Source: Aureobasidium sp. EXF-3400 (Eukaryota > Ascomycota > Dothideomycetes > Dothideales > Saccotheciaceae). Taken from it: a DNA stretch of 64,000 nucleotides. Positions within the stretch are counted from its first letter, which is position 1. Every line of letters begins with the position of its first letter. Location of the stretch: NCBI GenBank assembly GCA_024195585.1, contig SWBL01000054.1:62001-126000 (forward strand). Direction: 5' to 3'. Positions 55,719-64,000 of this stretch are shown here, one piece after another. Position numbers and translations under genes: made by a program. The notes beneath the pieces are model-generated. The model was given only the letters and a program-made list of their open reading frames with translations. It had not been told where the DNA came from and did no database searches.

Positions 55719-56390
55719 AAAAGTGCCTTGACTCGTAGAATGTTAGTGGTTAGCATAGCGTTGCTTACAAAGTCAGTGTGAGTGCTTGGCTTCTGGCTTT
55801 TGTTATATGGCAAAGAGCGAGCATGAAAGCACGTTTTACCTATCGCCACAATACTTTCAGACATGATTGAAGGGATGAGGATGATTGCGTATCTATTTCT
55901 TGGAAAGCAGGGGTAGCTATGCTGTGCATGTTGGACGGCTAGATGCATACCGCCGAATGGCTGTTCGCTGTAATTCATTGCTGTATGCATGTTCCCGAAG
56001 GTGCATTTATGATTTGTGACGAATCGACACGGACAGAGCGCAAGAACTCAAAGACGAATGCATAGTCTGTAGCATCGTGAGACAGGCCGGGTCGTCGTTG
56101 AGGTGATGTTGTCGTTGCTACTCCAAATTCATCAATGACGGCAATCCAAGCCCTGATAGAAACTCACTCACAAAGCATCAAACGGACGCTGAAATTGCTT
56201 GAATTTCTCGATCCGCCAACACGCGGCTTCTCGCATCCAATCTTCACACGCGCTTTCCTCGAATCTTATCTTCACCTTCCTGGCTCCAGAAACCATCACT
56301 TCAAATATCATCATCCCCACCACCACGTATTCATCCTTCGCTCGACTTCCATCCAACTCTCACTCGATTGCCGAACAGCGTCAAATCAAG
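55719..56390. other. intergenic, no supported gene
   Basis: 672 bases between HNT3 and the CCCH gene. The last 200 bases are C/T-rich with CCATCATC-like runs, a likely leader. ORFs at 56135 and 56199 overlap this leader and show no domain. Confidence 0.45.
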
Positions 56391-57963
56391 ATGTCATTCC
56401 CTGTGTTTGACGATCCGTTTTCGTTTGAGCGCCTGCGCCACGAATTTGAATCCATCAAAGACATGGATGCATACAGGACAGCTCTCGAAGATGTGAGTAG
56501 CGAGACCCCATGAGAGCAGGGATTCCGGGCTGAAATCTGTAGCATGCGATGAAGCGCCTGGAGAACCTGACGAACACTTTGGCACAGGAGCGTGCCGGAC
56601 GTGAATATCTGCAGCAGGAACTCAATCGCGTTACCAATGATCAGAACCCTTTCGTCCTAGTATTGATCGACGGCAACGAACTCATCTTCCGTAACACTTT
56701 TCTAGGTCAGGGCGACCAGGGCGGCCGTCTTGCAGCGCGGGCTCTTTTCCAGGTCGTCAACGAGTATGTCTTTTCGACCATAGACGATCTCCCTGTCAAT
56801 ACCAAAGTCATCGCCCGGGTCTATGTTGACTTGGAAGATTTGTGCAGTCTTTGCCTCCGTGCTGGCTTGGTCAATAACGGCAGCCAAGTCAAGGCATTCG
56901 TCCGGGGGTTTTGCCAGGATAAATCCCTTTTTGACATCATTGACGTTGGCATGAAAGGCCGCGCCGTGGTGTTCGACAAGATGGAAGGTCTGAACTGATC
57001 CTGGCCCATGCTAGTCCATACACTGACGATCGCGTAGACAACTTGTACATGAACATAGTCGACACCCACTGCAAGCACATAATCTTTGGTTGCGAAGATG
57101 GCGAGATCTACGCGCCAATCCTCAAAAGACTCGCCGAGAACTTCGATATCAAACCTCGCATCACCTTGCTTCACGGGGCTCAGCCCGACAGTCGTCTTGA
57201 AGCGCTTCAACTCGCGGAAACTCAGATGGGCATCATCTTCCGTGACACCAAAGTCGATACTCCCATTGCGGTTGACCAGGTTCCAGAAAAAGGCCACGTT
57301 CCAGCGCTCCACAGAGTGTCCGTATCTCCTCCGCCATCTTCATCCTCTCCTGCGACCACGTCGTGTTCTGGATCCCGTACAGCAACTGGAACCAAACCTC
57401 CTCCTGTCTCCGAATCGCACAGCCGTAAAGTGTCGGATAGCTCAAACCAGTCTGCCAGCGTGTCAGCAGTTCCGACGACCTCGTGGGCCATGGCAGCGAG
57501 GAAGGGAGCTGCAGTCAAGGCACCGGTCAAGCAGTCTGTCAGTGAAAAAGAGCAACTGCCGGCCGACGGCATACGTCGCAACAAGAAGGGCCAGCGCATT
57601 GATCCGCCAACACCGGAATTTAAAAAGGACGAGGTGAATCGATTGAAGAAGCTGAAGCTTTGTAACGCATACCACCTTCGTCGCGACTGTCCATACCCTG
57701 ATGGCAAGTGCGAGCACGACCACACATACAAGTGCAACGCGAAAGAGCTAGAGACGTTGAAGCTTGTGGCACGTATGTCCGCCTGCATCCATGGCAGTGA
57801 GTGTTCAGATGCCAAATGCATCTATGGACATCGTTGCCCATTCCCTGGCAGTAGAGAGGCCGGTCCAAAGGGAAAGGCATGCATCAATGGCGAAAATTGC
57901 AGATTCCCCGAAGAGATGCACAACATGGATACCACAGCAGTCCGTCGTTTGAAGATCACCTAA
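56391..57963 (+). CDS. NYN-like domain plus CCCH zinc-finger protein (DUF7923 type)
   Basis: Three exons: 56391-56492, 56543-56987 and 57038-57963; introns 50 nt each, the second with a weak GTCTGA donor but a good CACTGAC branch; 490 residues. An N-terminal coiled-coil (EDHAMKRLENLTNTLAQERAG) leads to a PIN/NYN-like fold: VLVLIDGNELIF with the acidic residue expected in the first strand, then VIARVYVDLEDLC and CKHIIFGCEDGEI. A Ser/Pro/Thr-rich linker follows. Three Cys/His clusters end the protein: CNAYHLRRDCPYPDGKCEHDH, CIHGSECSDAKCIYGH and CINGENCRFPEEMH. The layout suggests an RNA-binding, perhaps RNA-cleaving, protein. Family placement in fungal DUF7923 is from memory; activity is inferred. 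Confidence 0.82.
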
Positions 57964-58279
57964 GGAAGAAGACATGCAATCGTTATGGCGAAAGTAGTGA
58001 ACGAAGAATATGGACTCAGGGCAAGCTGTATTGATACTACAAATTCTATGTAGCACACAATTGAGCTGCTTGATTAACCATCTGACCAAGTGATGTCTGT
58101 TGTTCAAGATGAGGTGTCCTCGGAAAGATCGAGGCCTCGGTGGAGCTGTATTGCCAAGGGATGAAGCCCGAGCTTGGGAGCCACGTTTATCTTTCCAATA
58201 TGAATACCTCCCCGCAGCTCTCTTGCTCTCCGTGACCTCTTGAGAATACATTGTATACCACATTACCAAAGTAGTCATA
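57964..58279. other. short intergenic region, tandem genes
   Basis: 316 bases holding the CCCH gene 3' end and the IRC22 promoter. No gene is seen. Confidence 0.5.
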
Positions 58280-59208
58280 ATGGTATCTCTGAAGCTTAGC
58301 GCATTTGCGCTCTTTGCATTGAAGGCCATCTCAGCCTACGCTCAGGTTTGTCCAAGGCCAATGGCAAGCAATTGAAAGTCCCCAAGCTAATGACGTGTAT
58401 AGGCTCCTGAGACCGTAGAGGAGATGGAGGACCCTAGTGTTCAGCAGACTCCCAAGTTGAACGTCGCCGTCTCGGTTTCGTTCCCTGACTCTGAGGTCTT
58501 CGGTGTCAAGCTCGTCAACAACCACGCGACCAACGCTATCCTGTCCGTCGCCAACCATGAGACTACCCCCGTTCACCTTCGCTTCGTCGGTGGCTCCCTC
58601 GTCAGCCCCAAATCCATCAGCAACTTGACCATCGCCAAGTACGACCTCTTGATCCCCGCCGGCGAGAAGGAGACTGCCACCTACAGCTTCGCTACCGACA
58701 TGCACCCCCAGGACCTGACCCTCAACCTGGCCGCCGTCTTCCAAGACAACGCTGGAATGCTGCACACCTACCCTGCTTTCAACGGCACTGTCTCCGTTGT
58801 TGAGGCCCCTACTAGCTTCTTCGACCCTCAGATGTAAGCCGATCTTGCGCAGCCCGCGTGCTCAGACACACACTGACCTGTGATTGCAGCATCTTCCTCT
58901 ACCTTGTCCTCAGCGGTGTCTTCGCTGGTACCGTCTACTTCATCTACAACACCTGGATCACCACCTTCTTCCCCCAGAAGAAGGGTCGCGGCAAGGGCGG
59001 CGAGCGTGCCAAGCGCTCGTCTGGCGGCACCAAGAAGGTCGACCCTGCCGACCAGGTCAGCGTTATCGGTGCTGATGGCCCTGCTGTCACCAGCGGTGCC
59101 ACGGCCTACGATGAGTCTTGGATCCCTGCCCACCACTTGTCGCGTCCTCAGGCCAAGCGTGTCGCATCTGGCGCCAAGCCCAGATCGAGAAGCAGACCTG
59201 CCGCATAA
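58280..59208 (+). CDS. IRC22: IRC22, ER membrane protein related to TRAP-alpha (SSR1)
   Basis: Three exons: 58280-58345, 58403-58833 and 58890-59208; introns 57 and 56 nt; 271 residues. Exon 1 is the signal peptide (hydrophobic core at residues 4-18). The luminal domain, about 30-160, is a beta-rich immunoglobulin-like fold with NHATNAILSVANHE, FVGGSLVSP and AVFQDNAGMLH, typical of the translocon-associated protein alpha family. The second splice gives DPQIIFLYLVLSGVFAG, the single membrane helix. The cytosolic tail is Lys/Arg-rich and Gly-rich. Fungal members are called Irc22 after a yeast gene linked to recombination foci; the direct function in fungi is unclear. Confidence 0.93.
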
Positions 59209-59578
59209 GAATGTGCAAGGATAGGATACAGAACACTTTGTCACTGGAGTAACATGCATGCTTGGAAAGAAGTGTATATTGCATACGAAGGATGTATTAC
59301 TAGGGACTTAAAAGCAGCGAGCGGATTCTTGGGTAGTACGGCTTGCATTTAGGAGTAGATGAATGACGGCAATTACTATTCGTTCACACATTCAACATCT
59401 CTCTCATATAGGACTGCTAGGCAGCTTTAGATCGATCTTCAAATCATGGCATATCACTCTTCGAAAGTCGCCAAGTGATTGACTGATTACGGACCCCAGA
59501 TTTATCTCCGCGTTTCGCCGTCATCAAAGTGGATTCTTTATTAAGAGGGAGAGAACGAGCCTCCGATGAACCCAGAAA
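59209..59578. other. intergenic, tandem genes
   Basis: 370 bases between IRC22 and the helicase gene; no gene is seen. Confidence 0.5.
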
Positions 59579-62500
59579 ATGGTCAACAAACCTCACGCTC
59601 CCAGAAGCAGCACTAAGTCTGGCAAGAAGACGGCTTCGACGGCCGCGACAGCAAATGGCGAAGATACGAGTTACATAGTCTTCTCCAACGGCAAGGACTC
59701 GAAGAAGACCAAGAAGAACGACCCTACACCACCGGCCGCAACCAGCGCTGCTAAGGCCAAGGGCAAGAATGCTGCTCCCGAACTAGATGTCGCTGGCGAC
59801 CCTGTCAAGAAACCCGATACGCGAACCTTGATCGGTGGTCAATCATGGACTGGAAAACTGCCTGTCAACATGCTCTCCGAGCACTGTCAGAAGCAGAAAT
59901 GGGAAAGACCTGAATACACTATGCACCGCTCATCAGACCCGCCAGGCCATATCTCGTCCGTGATCTTGCGCTGGAAGAACACAAAGACACAGGAGATGGT
60001 CTCACTACCACCCATGGCACTTCCTCCGGCGAAAAGGAGTTTGGGTGTACAAGAGACGGCTGTGGAGGCTAGACATTTCGCCGCTACTTATGCGCTTTAC
60101 CGAGTCGCCAACGCAAAGAACCTACACATGATGATGCCACCCAACTACCGCGATCTATGGAAAGGTGAATTCTCAGAAATGAGAAAGGATGCTACAAAGG
60201 AGGGCATGGGTTGGCTATATGCAGCCGATCCTTTCCAAGCGCGAAAAGAATGGGATGATGAAAGAGCTGCAAAGGACAAGAAGAGACAAGAAAGAGAAAA
60301 GCAGATGGAGGCCGAGAAGAAAGACAACAGTACCCCAGGCATCAACAAGAACCCTGGAAAAGGCTGGACCAAAGCCCCCAAGGTCGAGATGGGCAAGAAG
60401 ATGCGAAAAGATGTCGAGGCTCTGGTTAGACAGGCTGCTCTTTGGAATCCGCACGGCGTTAATCTTTCGAATGCTGAGAAGAAGCATATTGTTCAGGATC
60501 TGACCAAACTTGGGTTCCGCCCATCTCACGTTGAGGAAGCAGTGGAAATTTGCAAGGATCGTGAAGAAACTGTCGAGTGGCTATTGATCCACGTTCCGGA
60601 AGATGATCTGCCTAAGTGGAGTTTGCCCGAGAACTACTCTGCTGGAGTATCGATGGCTAGTAGCGATCTCGCTCGTGAAGGCAAGCTGAAGCGTCTGGCC
60701 ATCACTGGTTACGCATTGGAAGTCTGCGAAGAAGCGCTTGACGCGTCTTCTGGTGACGAGGCAAAGGCAGCAGAGAGACTACAGCACCGACTTCTCGGAA
60801 GCCTGGACTCGTCATCTCTAGAGTCCGCGACCGAGAACCTCGATATTTCAGATGACGCTGATGTGTGGGATGAAGAGCAAGTCATCTTGGCTTCCATTTA
60901 CAGTGACCGATACAAGTCGACCAAGACTTCTTGTCAAATTGTCTTGGAAGTCGCTGACAGGCCGAAGGAACGCATCATCCTCCACGCTCGAAAGCCTGCT
61001 GCTAGATATCCCAACGTCGTTCCTGTCTTGTCTATTGAGGCTGCACTACCTGCATACATCCGCTTGAGTATCCTCAAGCAAGCTCTGCTGCAAGCTCAGT
61101 CTGATTTCCTAGGCGAGCAGATGTTGTTCAACCTCATCGACTGGCTCGAGCATGAGATCCCTAACATTATTGCCAACCCTGGTAGACTGAGCAGTATTGC
61201 TTCGGTGTCTTCTACTTCAGCCGAGCCTGATGTAGAGACTGCTAGCCGCAGACGTCAACGACCCAGACGGATGCCTAGACCCATCAACTGGCAGCCTTCC
61301 ACACCACAAAGTCAGAAGATCCTGGCCGACTGGCAAGCGAGACAAACCACACCTGCACAACAAAAAATGCTCGCAGCAAGGCAATCGCTACCTGCCTGGA
61401 GGTTGCGAAACGCCATTGTCGAAGCCGTCACATCTTCTCAAGTCACCATTATCTCTGGTGAGACTGGTTCTGGAAAGTCTACTCAGTCTGTTCAGTTCGT
61501 TCTTGACGACATGATCAGGCAAGGTCTTGGAGAGGCGGCAAACATTATCTGTACTCAACCTCGCAGAATTTCAGCTTTGGGTCTGGCAGATCGTGTCGCT
61601 GATGAGCGTTGTGTCAAGGTTGGTGAAGAGGTCGGTTACTCGATCAGAGGAGAGTCGAAACAAAAAGCTGGCACTACCAAAATCACTTTTGTCACCACTG
61701 GTGTCTTGTTGAGACGACTACAAACGTCTGGCGGAAAGCCGCAAGATGTTGTCGATGCTCTGGCTGATGTCAGTCATGTGGTTATCGATGAAGTTCACGA
61801 ACGCAGTTTGGACACCGACTTCCTCATGGTGCTTCTGAGAGATGTGTTGCAGGTCCGCAAGGATCTGAAATTGATCCTTATGTCTGCCACTCTTGATGCA
61901 CAGATCTTCAAGAGCTACTTCGCCGGCAAAATGACCGTCAGCACAATTGAGATCGAAGGCAGAACCCACCCTGTTCAAGATGTCTACCTTGACGATGTCC
62001 TACGCATGACTGGTTTTGCCGGTGGCATCACCGAGGAAGGTGACGAGGAGAGCAGCAAAGAGCCCAGTATGGGCGCGGCTCTCCGCAGCGTCGGCATGAA
62101 AATCAACTACGACCTCATCTCGGATACTGTACAAACCATCGACGAGCAACTGGGTTCGGAAAATGGCGGTATCCTCATTTTCCTTCCTGGTCTGGCCGAG
62201 ATTGACCGCACACTCAAAGCATTGCAGCATCACCACCACATCCATGCTTTGCCTTTACATGCTTCTCTGCAACCAGCTGAGCAAAAGCGAGTCTTTCCTC
62301 CCGCCCCCGCCGGCAAGCGTAAAGTCATCTGCGCAACCAACGTCGCTGAGACTTCCATCACTATCGAGGATATCGTTGCCGTCATCGATTCTGGTCGTGT
62401 CAAAGAAACCAGCTTCGACGCTGCAAACGGTATGACCAAGCTCGAAGAAGTATGGGCATCTAGGGCAGCTTGTAAACAGCGTCGTGGTCGTGCTGGTCGT

Positions 62501-63781
62501 GTACGCGCAGGTACTTGCTACAAGCTGTACACCAAGCAAGCAGAAACCACAAAGATGGCTGAGCGTCCAGACCCAGAGATCTTACGCGTACCGCTGGAGC
62601 AATTGTGCTTGAGTGTCAAGGCAATGGGAGTGCTTGACGTTCCTTCCTTCCTGTCTCGCGCCATTACGCCTCCTTCCACGCTGGCTGTTAGCGGTGCGTT
62701 GACAACTCTGCATCGTATGGGCGCTCTTGATGGCGCAGAACTCACGGCTTTGGGACGTCATCTCAGTTCCATTCCTGCTGATCTTCGTTGCGGCAAATTA
62801 CTCGTTTATGGTGCTGTGTTCGGCTGTCTGGATGCATGTCTTACCATCGCATCTATTCTCACCGCACGCTCGCCATTTGTGTCGCCTCCAGCCCGTCGCG
62901 ACGAGGCGAAAACAGCTCGTTTGGCATTTGCACCAGGCGGTCAAGGCGATCTCCTCTGCGATCTGCGCGCATTCGAGCTATGGACGCAAAAACGCGCTGA
63001 AGGAACACCGTCCTCATCTCTACGTCAATGGTGCGACAGCAACTTCCTGTCGTCGCAGACACTATTCGACATTAATACCAACCGCAGACAATACATGTCT
63101 TCTTTGCAAGAAATCGGGTTCTTGAACTCTACCTCTTCGTCTTCTGCTACAGCAGACTACAATGCCAGAAACAGCAACATTGCTCTCGTTCGCGCATTGG
63201 TGGCTGCAGCCTTCTCACCCCAAGTCGCACGCATAGAGTTCCCTGATACCAAATACGCAGCCTCAGTCTCTGGCGCTGTAGCCCTCGACCCAGAAGCAAG
63301 AACGATAAAGTATTTCCGCGAACCCAATGCTGCCGCTGCACCGACTCTCCAAAACGGAAAACCTACACCACAACAGCCAGAACAGGGAAGTTCGAGGTTG
63401 TTTATTCATCCCAGCAGTGTGCTGTTTTCCTCAGCGCCAGGTCAAAACTTTCCCCCTTCCACTGCATTTGTTTCCTACTTTTCGCTTCTCAGCACCTCTA
63501 AGACTTTTATTCGGGACCTCACACCGTTTAACGCGTATACTCTTCTTTTGTTCTCCGGCGATATTGCACTGGATACACAGAATAGAGGGTTGGTCGTTGA
63601 TGGGTGGATACGATTGAAGGGATGGGCGAGAATTGGAGTTTTGGTGGGTAGATTGAGGGGAATGCTTGATAATGTGCTGGAAGGGTTGGTGGAGAGGCCG
63701 GGAGAGCAGTTGAAGGGGAAGGAGAGGGGGTTGGTGGATTTGGTTGCTAGGTTGGTTGAGTTGGACGGATTGGACAGATAG
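59579..63781 (+). CDS. DExH-box RNA helicase, DHX29/DHX57/YLR419W group
   Basis: Single-exon 1400-residue protein from ATG 59579. The N-terminus is Lys/Ala-rich. A UBA-like helix bundle (KKHIVQDLTKLGFRPSHVEEAVE) lies at about 300-345 and an RWD domain (DEEQVILASIYSDR) at about 430-545. The helicase core has the P-loop GETGSGKST at 627-635, motif II DEVH at 737-740, SATLD, TNVAETSI and QRRGRAGR, then winged-helix/HA2 and OB-fold regions. UBA plus RWD plus DExH is the DHX57/YLR419W architecture; DHX29, a translation-initiation helicase, is the nearest alternative. The yeast relative is poorly studied. DEVH rather than DEAH is normal for this subgroup. All core motifs are intact. Confidence 0.93.
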   Translation: MVNKPHAPRSSTKSGKKTASTAATANGEDTSYIVFSNGKDSKKTKKNDPTPPAATSAAKAKGKNAAPELDVAGDPVKKPDTRTLIGGQSWTGKLPVNMLSEHCQKQKWERPEYTMHRSSDPPGHISSVILRWKNTKTQEMVSLPPMALPPAKRSLGVQETAVEARHFAATYALYRVANAKNLHMMMPPNYRDLWKGEFSEMRKDATKEGMGWLYAADPFQARKEWDDERAAKDKKRQEREKQMEAEKKDNSTPGINKNPGKGWTKAPKVEMGKKMRKDVEALVRQAALWNPHGVNLSNAEKKHIVQDLTKLGFRPSHVEEAVEICKDREETVEWLLIHVPEDDLPKWSLPENYSAGVSMASSDLAREGKLKRLAITGYALEVCEEALDASSGDEAKAAERLQHRLLGSLDSSSLESATENLDISDDADVWDEEQVILASIYSDRYKSTKTSCQIVLEVADRPKERIILHARKPAARYPNVVPVLSIEAALPAYIRLSILKQALLQAQSDFLGEQMLFNLIDWLEHEIPNIIANPGRLSSIASVSSTSAEPDVETASRRRQRPRRMPRPINWQPSTPQSQKILADWQARQTTPAQQKMLAARQSLPAWRLRNAIVEAVTSSQVTIISGETGSGKSTQSVQFVLDDMIRQGLGEAANIICTQPRRISALGLADRVADERCVKVGEEVGYSIRGESKQKAGTTKITFVTTGVLLRRLQTSGGKPQDVVDALADVSHVVIDEVHERSLDTDFLMVLLRDVLQVRKDLKLILMSATLDAQIFKSYFAGKMTVSTIEIEGRTHPVQDVYLDDVLRMTGFAGGITEEGDEESSKEPSMGAALRSVGMKINYDLISDTVQTIDEQLGSENGGILIFLPGLAEIDRTLKALQHHHHIHALPLHASLQPAEQKRVFPPAPAGKRKVICATNVAETSITIEDIVAVIDSGRVKETSFDAANGMTKLEEVWASRAACKQRRGRAGRVRAGTCYKLYTKQAETTKMAERPDPEILRVPLEQLCLSVKAMGVLDVPSFLSRAITPPSTLAVSGALTTLHRMGALDGAELTALGRHLSSIPADLRCGKLLVYGAVFGCLDACLTIASILTARSPFVSPPARRDEAKTARLAFAPGGQGDLLCDLRAFELWTQKRAEGTPSSSLRQWCDSNFLSSQTLFDINTNRRQYMSSLQEIGFLNSTSSSSATADYNARNSNIALVRALVAAAFSPQVARIEFPDTKYAASVSGAVALDPEARTIKYFREPNAAAAPTLQNGKPTPQQPEQGSSRLFIHPSSVLFSSAPGQNFPPSTAFVSYFSLLSTSKTFIRDLTPFNAYTLLLFSGDIALDTQNRGLVVDGWIRLKGWARIGVLVGRLRGMLDNVLEGLVERPGEQLKGKERGLVDLVARLVELDGLDR

Positions 63782-64000
63782 AGCTGGATATTCCTGCATG
63801 CAAATGCTCGTTTTGATGGTTACGAACTGCTACTGTACGTCGGCGCGAGCTCAGCTGCAAACAACCTGTTCTCTCTTCTCGCCCTTTGAATTCTCTCTTA
63901 CAATCTCTCATCAGCCGCATCGCTGCAATGAGAATTCAATTTCCTTCACAGAATCAGCTCTCGCTACCAGTATATAATCTCATGTCCCTGCTAGTCTAAC
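63782..64000. other. 3' flank of helicase gene, window edge
   Basis: 219 bases after the helicase stop, C/T-rich. They may include the start of a leader for a gene beyond the window. Confidence 0.35.

Noticed and set aside
61787..61798. DEVH in place of DEAH in the helicase as a possible loss of function
   Set aside because: DEVH is usual in the DHX29/DHX57 subgroup, and all other helicase motifs are intact.
1..64000. CRISPR arrays, insertion sequences, transposon terminal repeats, biosynthetic gene cluster
   Set aside because: No regular spaced repeats, transposase-like ORFs, paired terminal repeats, or polyketide/peptide synthase genes were seen; most genes are conserved housekeeping genes.

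Overview
The window looks like nuclear DNA of a filamentous ascomycete (Pezizomycotina; Dothideomycetes is my guess from overall gene style, not proven). The evidence is short introns of about 43-95 nt with GTAAGT/GTATGT-like donors and CTAAC/CTGAC-like branch sites, compact genes 0.3-1.5 kb apart, and orthologues of yeast and Pezizomycotina housekeeping genes on both strands. I see no operons, phage, insertion sequences, CRISPR arrays, tRNAs or rRNAs. Intron and exon limits were placed by hand from splice signals and reading frame.

Layout. 1-5.4 kb is a sparse region with weak hypothetical ORFs, a small secreted acidic Cys-containing protein that seems frameshifted, a histidine-motif TPR protein and a 73-residue protein. 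5.8-19.4 kb holds a DUF4112 membrane protein, a GOST/PTM1-type seven-TM protein, a DUF7719 membrane protein, a GPI12-type deacetylase, a disordered protein with a 54-bp tandem repeat, RRB1, an SPG1/TEM1-type GTPase, a mitochondrial-looking CxxC protein and NCS2/CTU2. 19.4-26.9 kb holds a gene-poor 1.5 kb, an unknown small protein, a 669-residue silk-like secreted protein, a tail-anchored UBE2J1-type E2 and cyclin H (CCL1). 27-35 kb holds the mitochondrial DNA polymerase MIP1, a RING protein resembling Slx8, and a Gly/Ser/Thr-rich repeat protein. 35.5-50.2 kb is dominated by two very large divergent genes, TEL1 (about 2930 aa, five exons) and NUP192 (about 1644 aa, four exons). 50.5-64 kb holds GCV3 and MRPS6 (divergent), a DUF4211 nuclear protein, aprataxin HNT3, an NYN-like/CCCH protein, IRC22 and a 1400-residue DExH helicase of the DHX29/DHX57/YLR419W group.

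The genes serve separate cell functions rather than one pathway: genome maintenance (TEL1, HNT3, the RING protein, MIP1), ribosome and tRNA work (RRB1, CTU2, MRPS6, helicase), ER/secretory work (GPI12-type, IRC22, E2, GOST) and cell-cycle work (SPG1, CCL1). Many sit in head-to-head pairs with short shared promoters. The most unusual items are two introns whose length is a multiple of three with no in-frame stop (E2 and RING genes), a NAGNAG acceptor in TEL1, the silk-like secreted protein with a twin Cys module, the histidine-motif TPR protein, and the frameshifted secreted protein. I found no convincing new multi-gene system.
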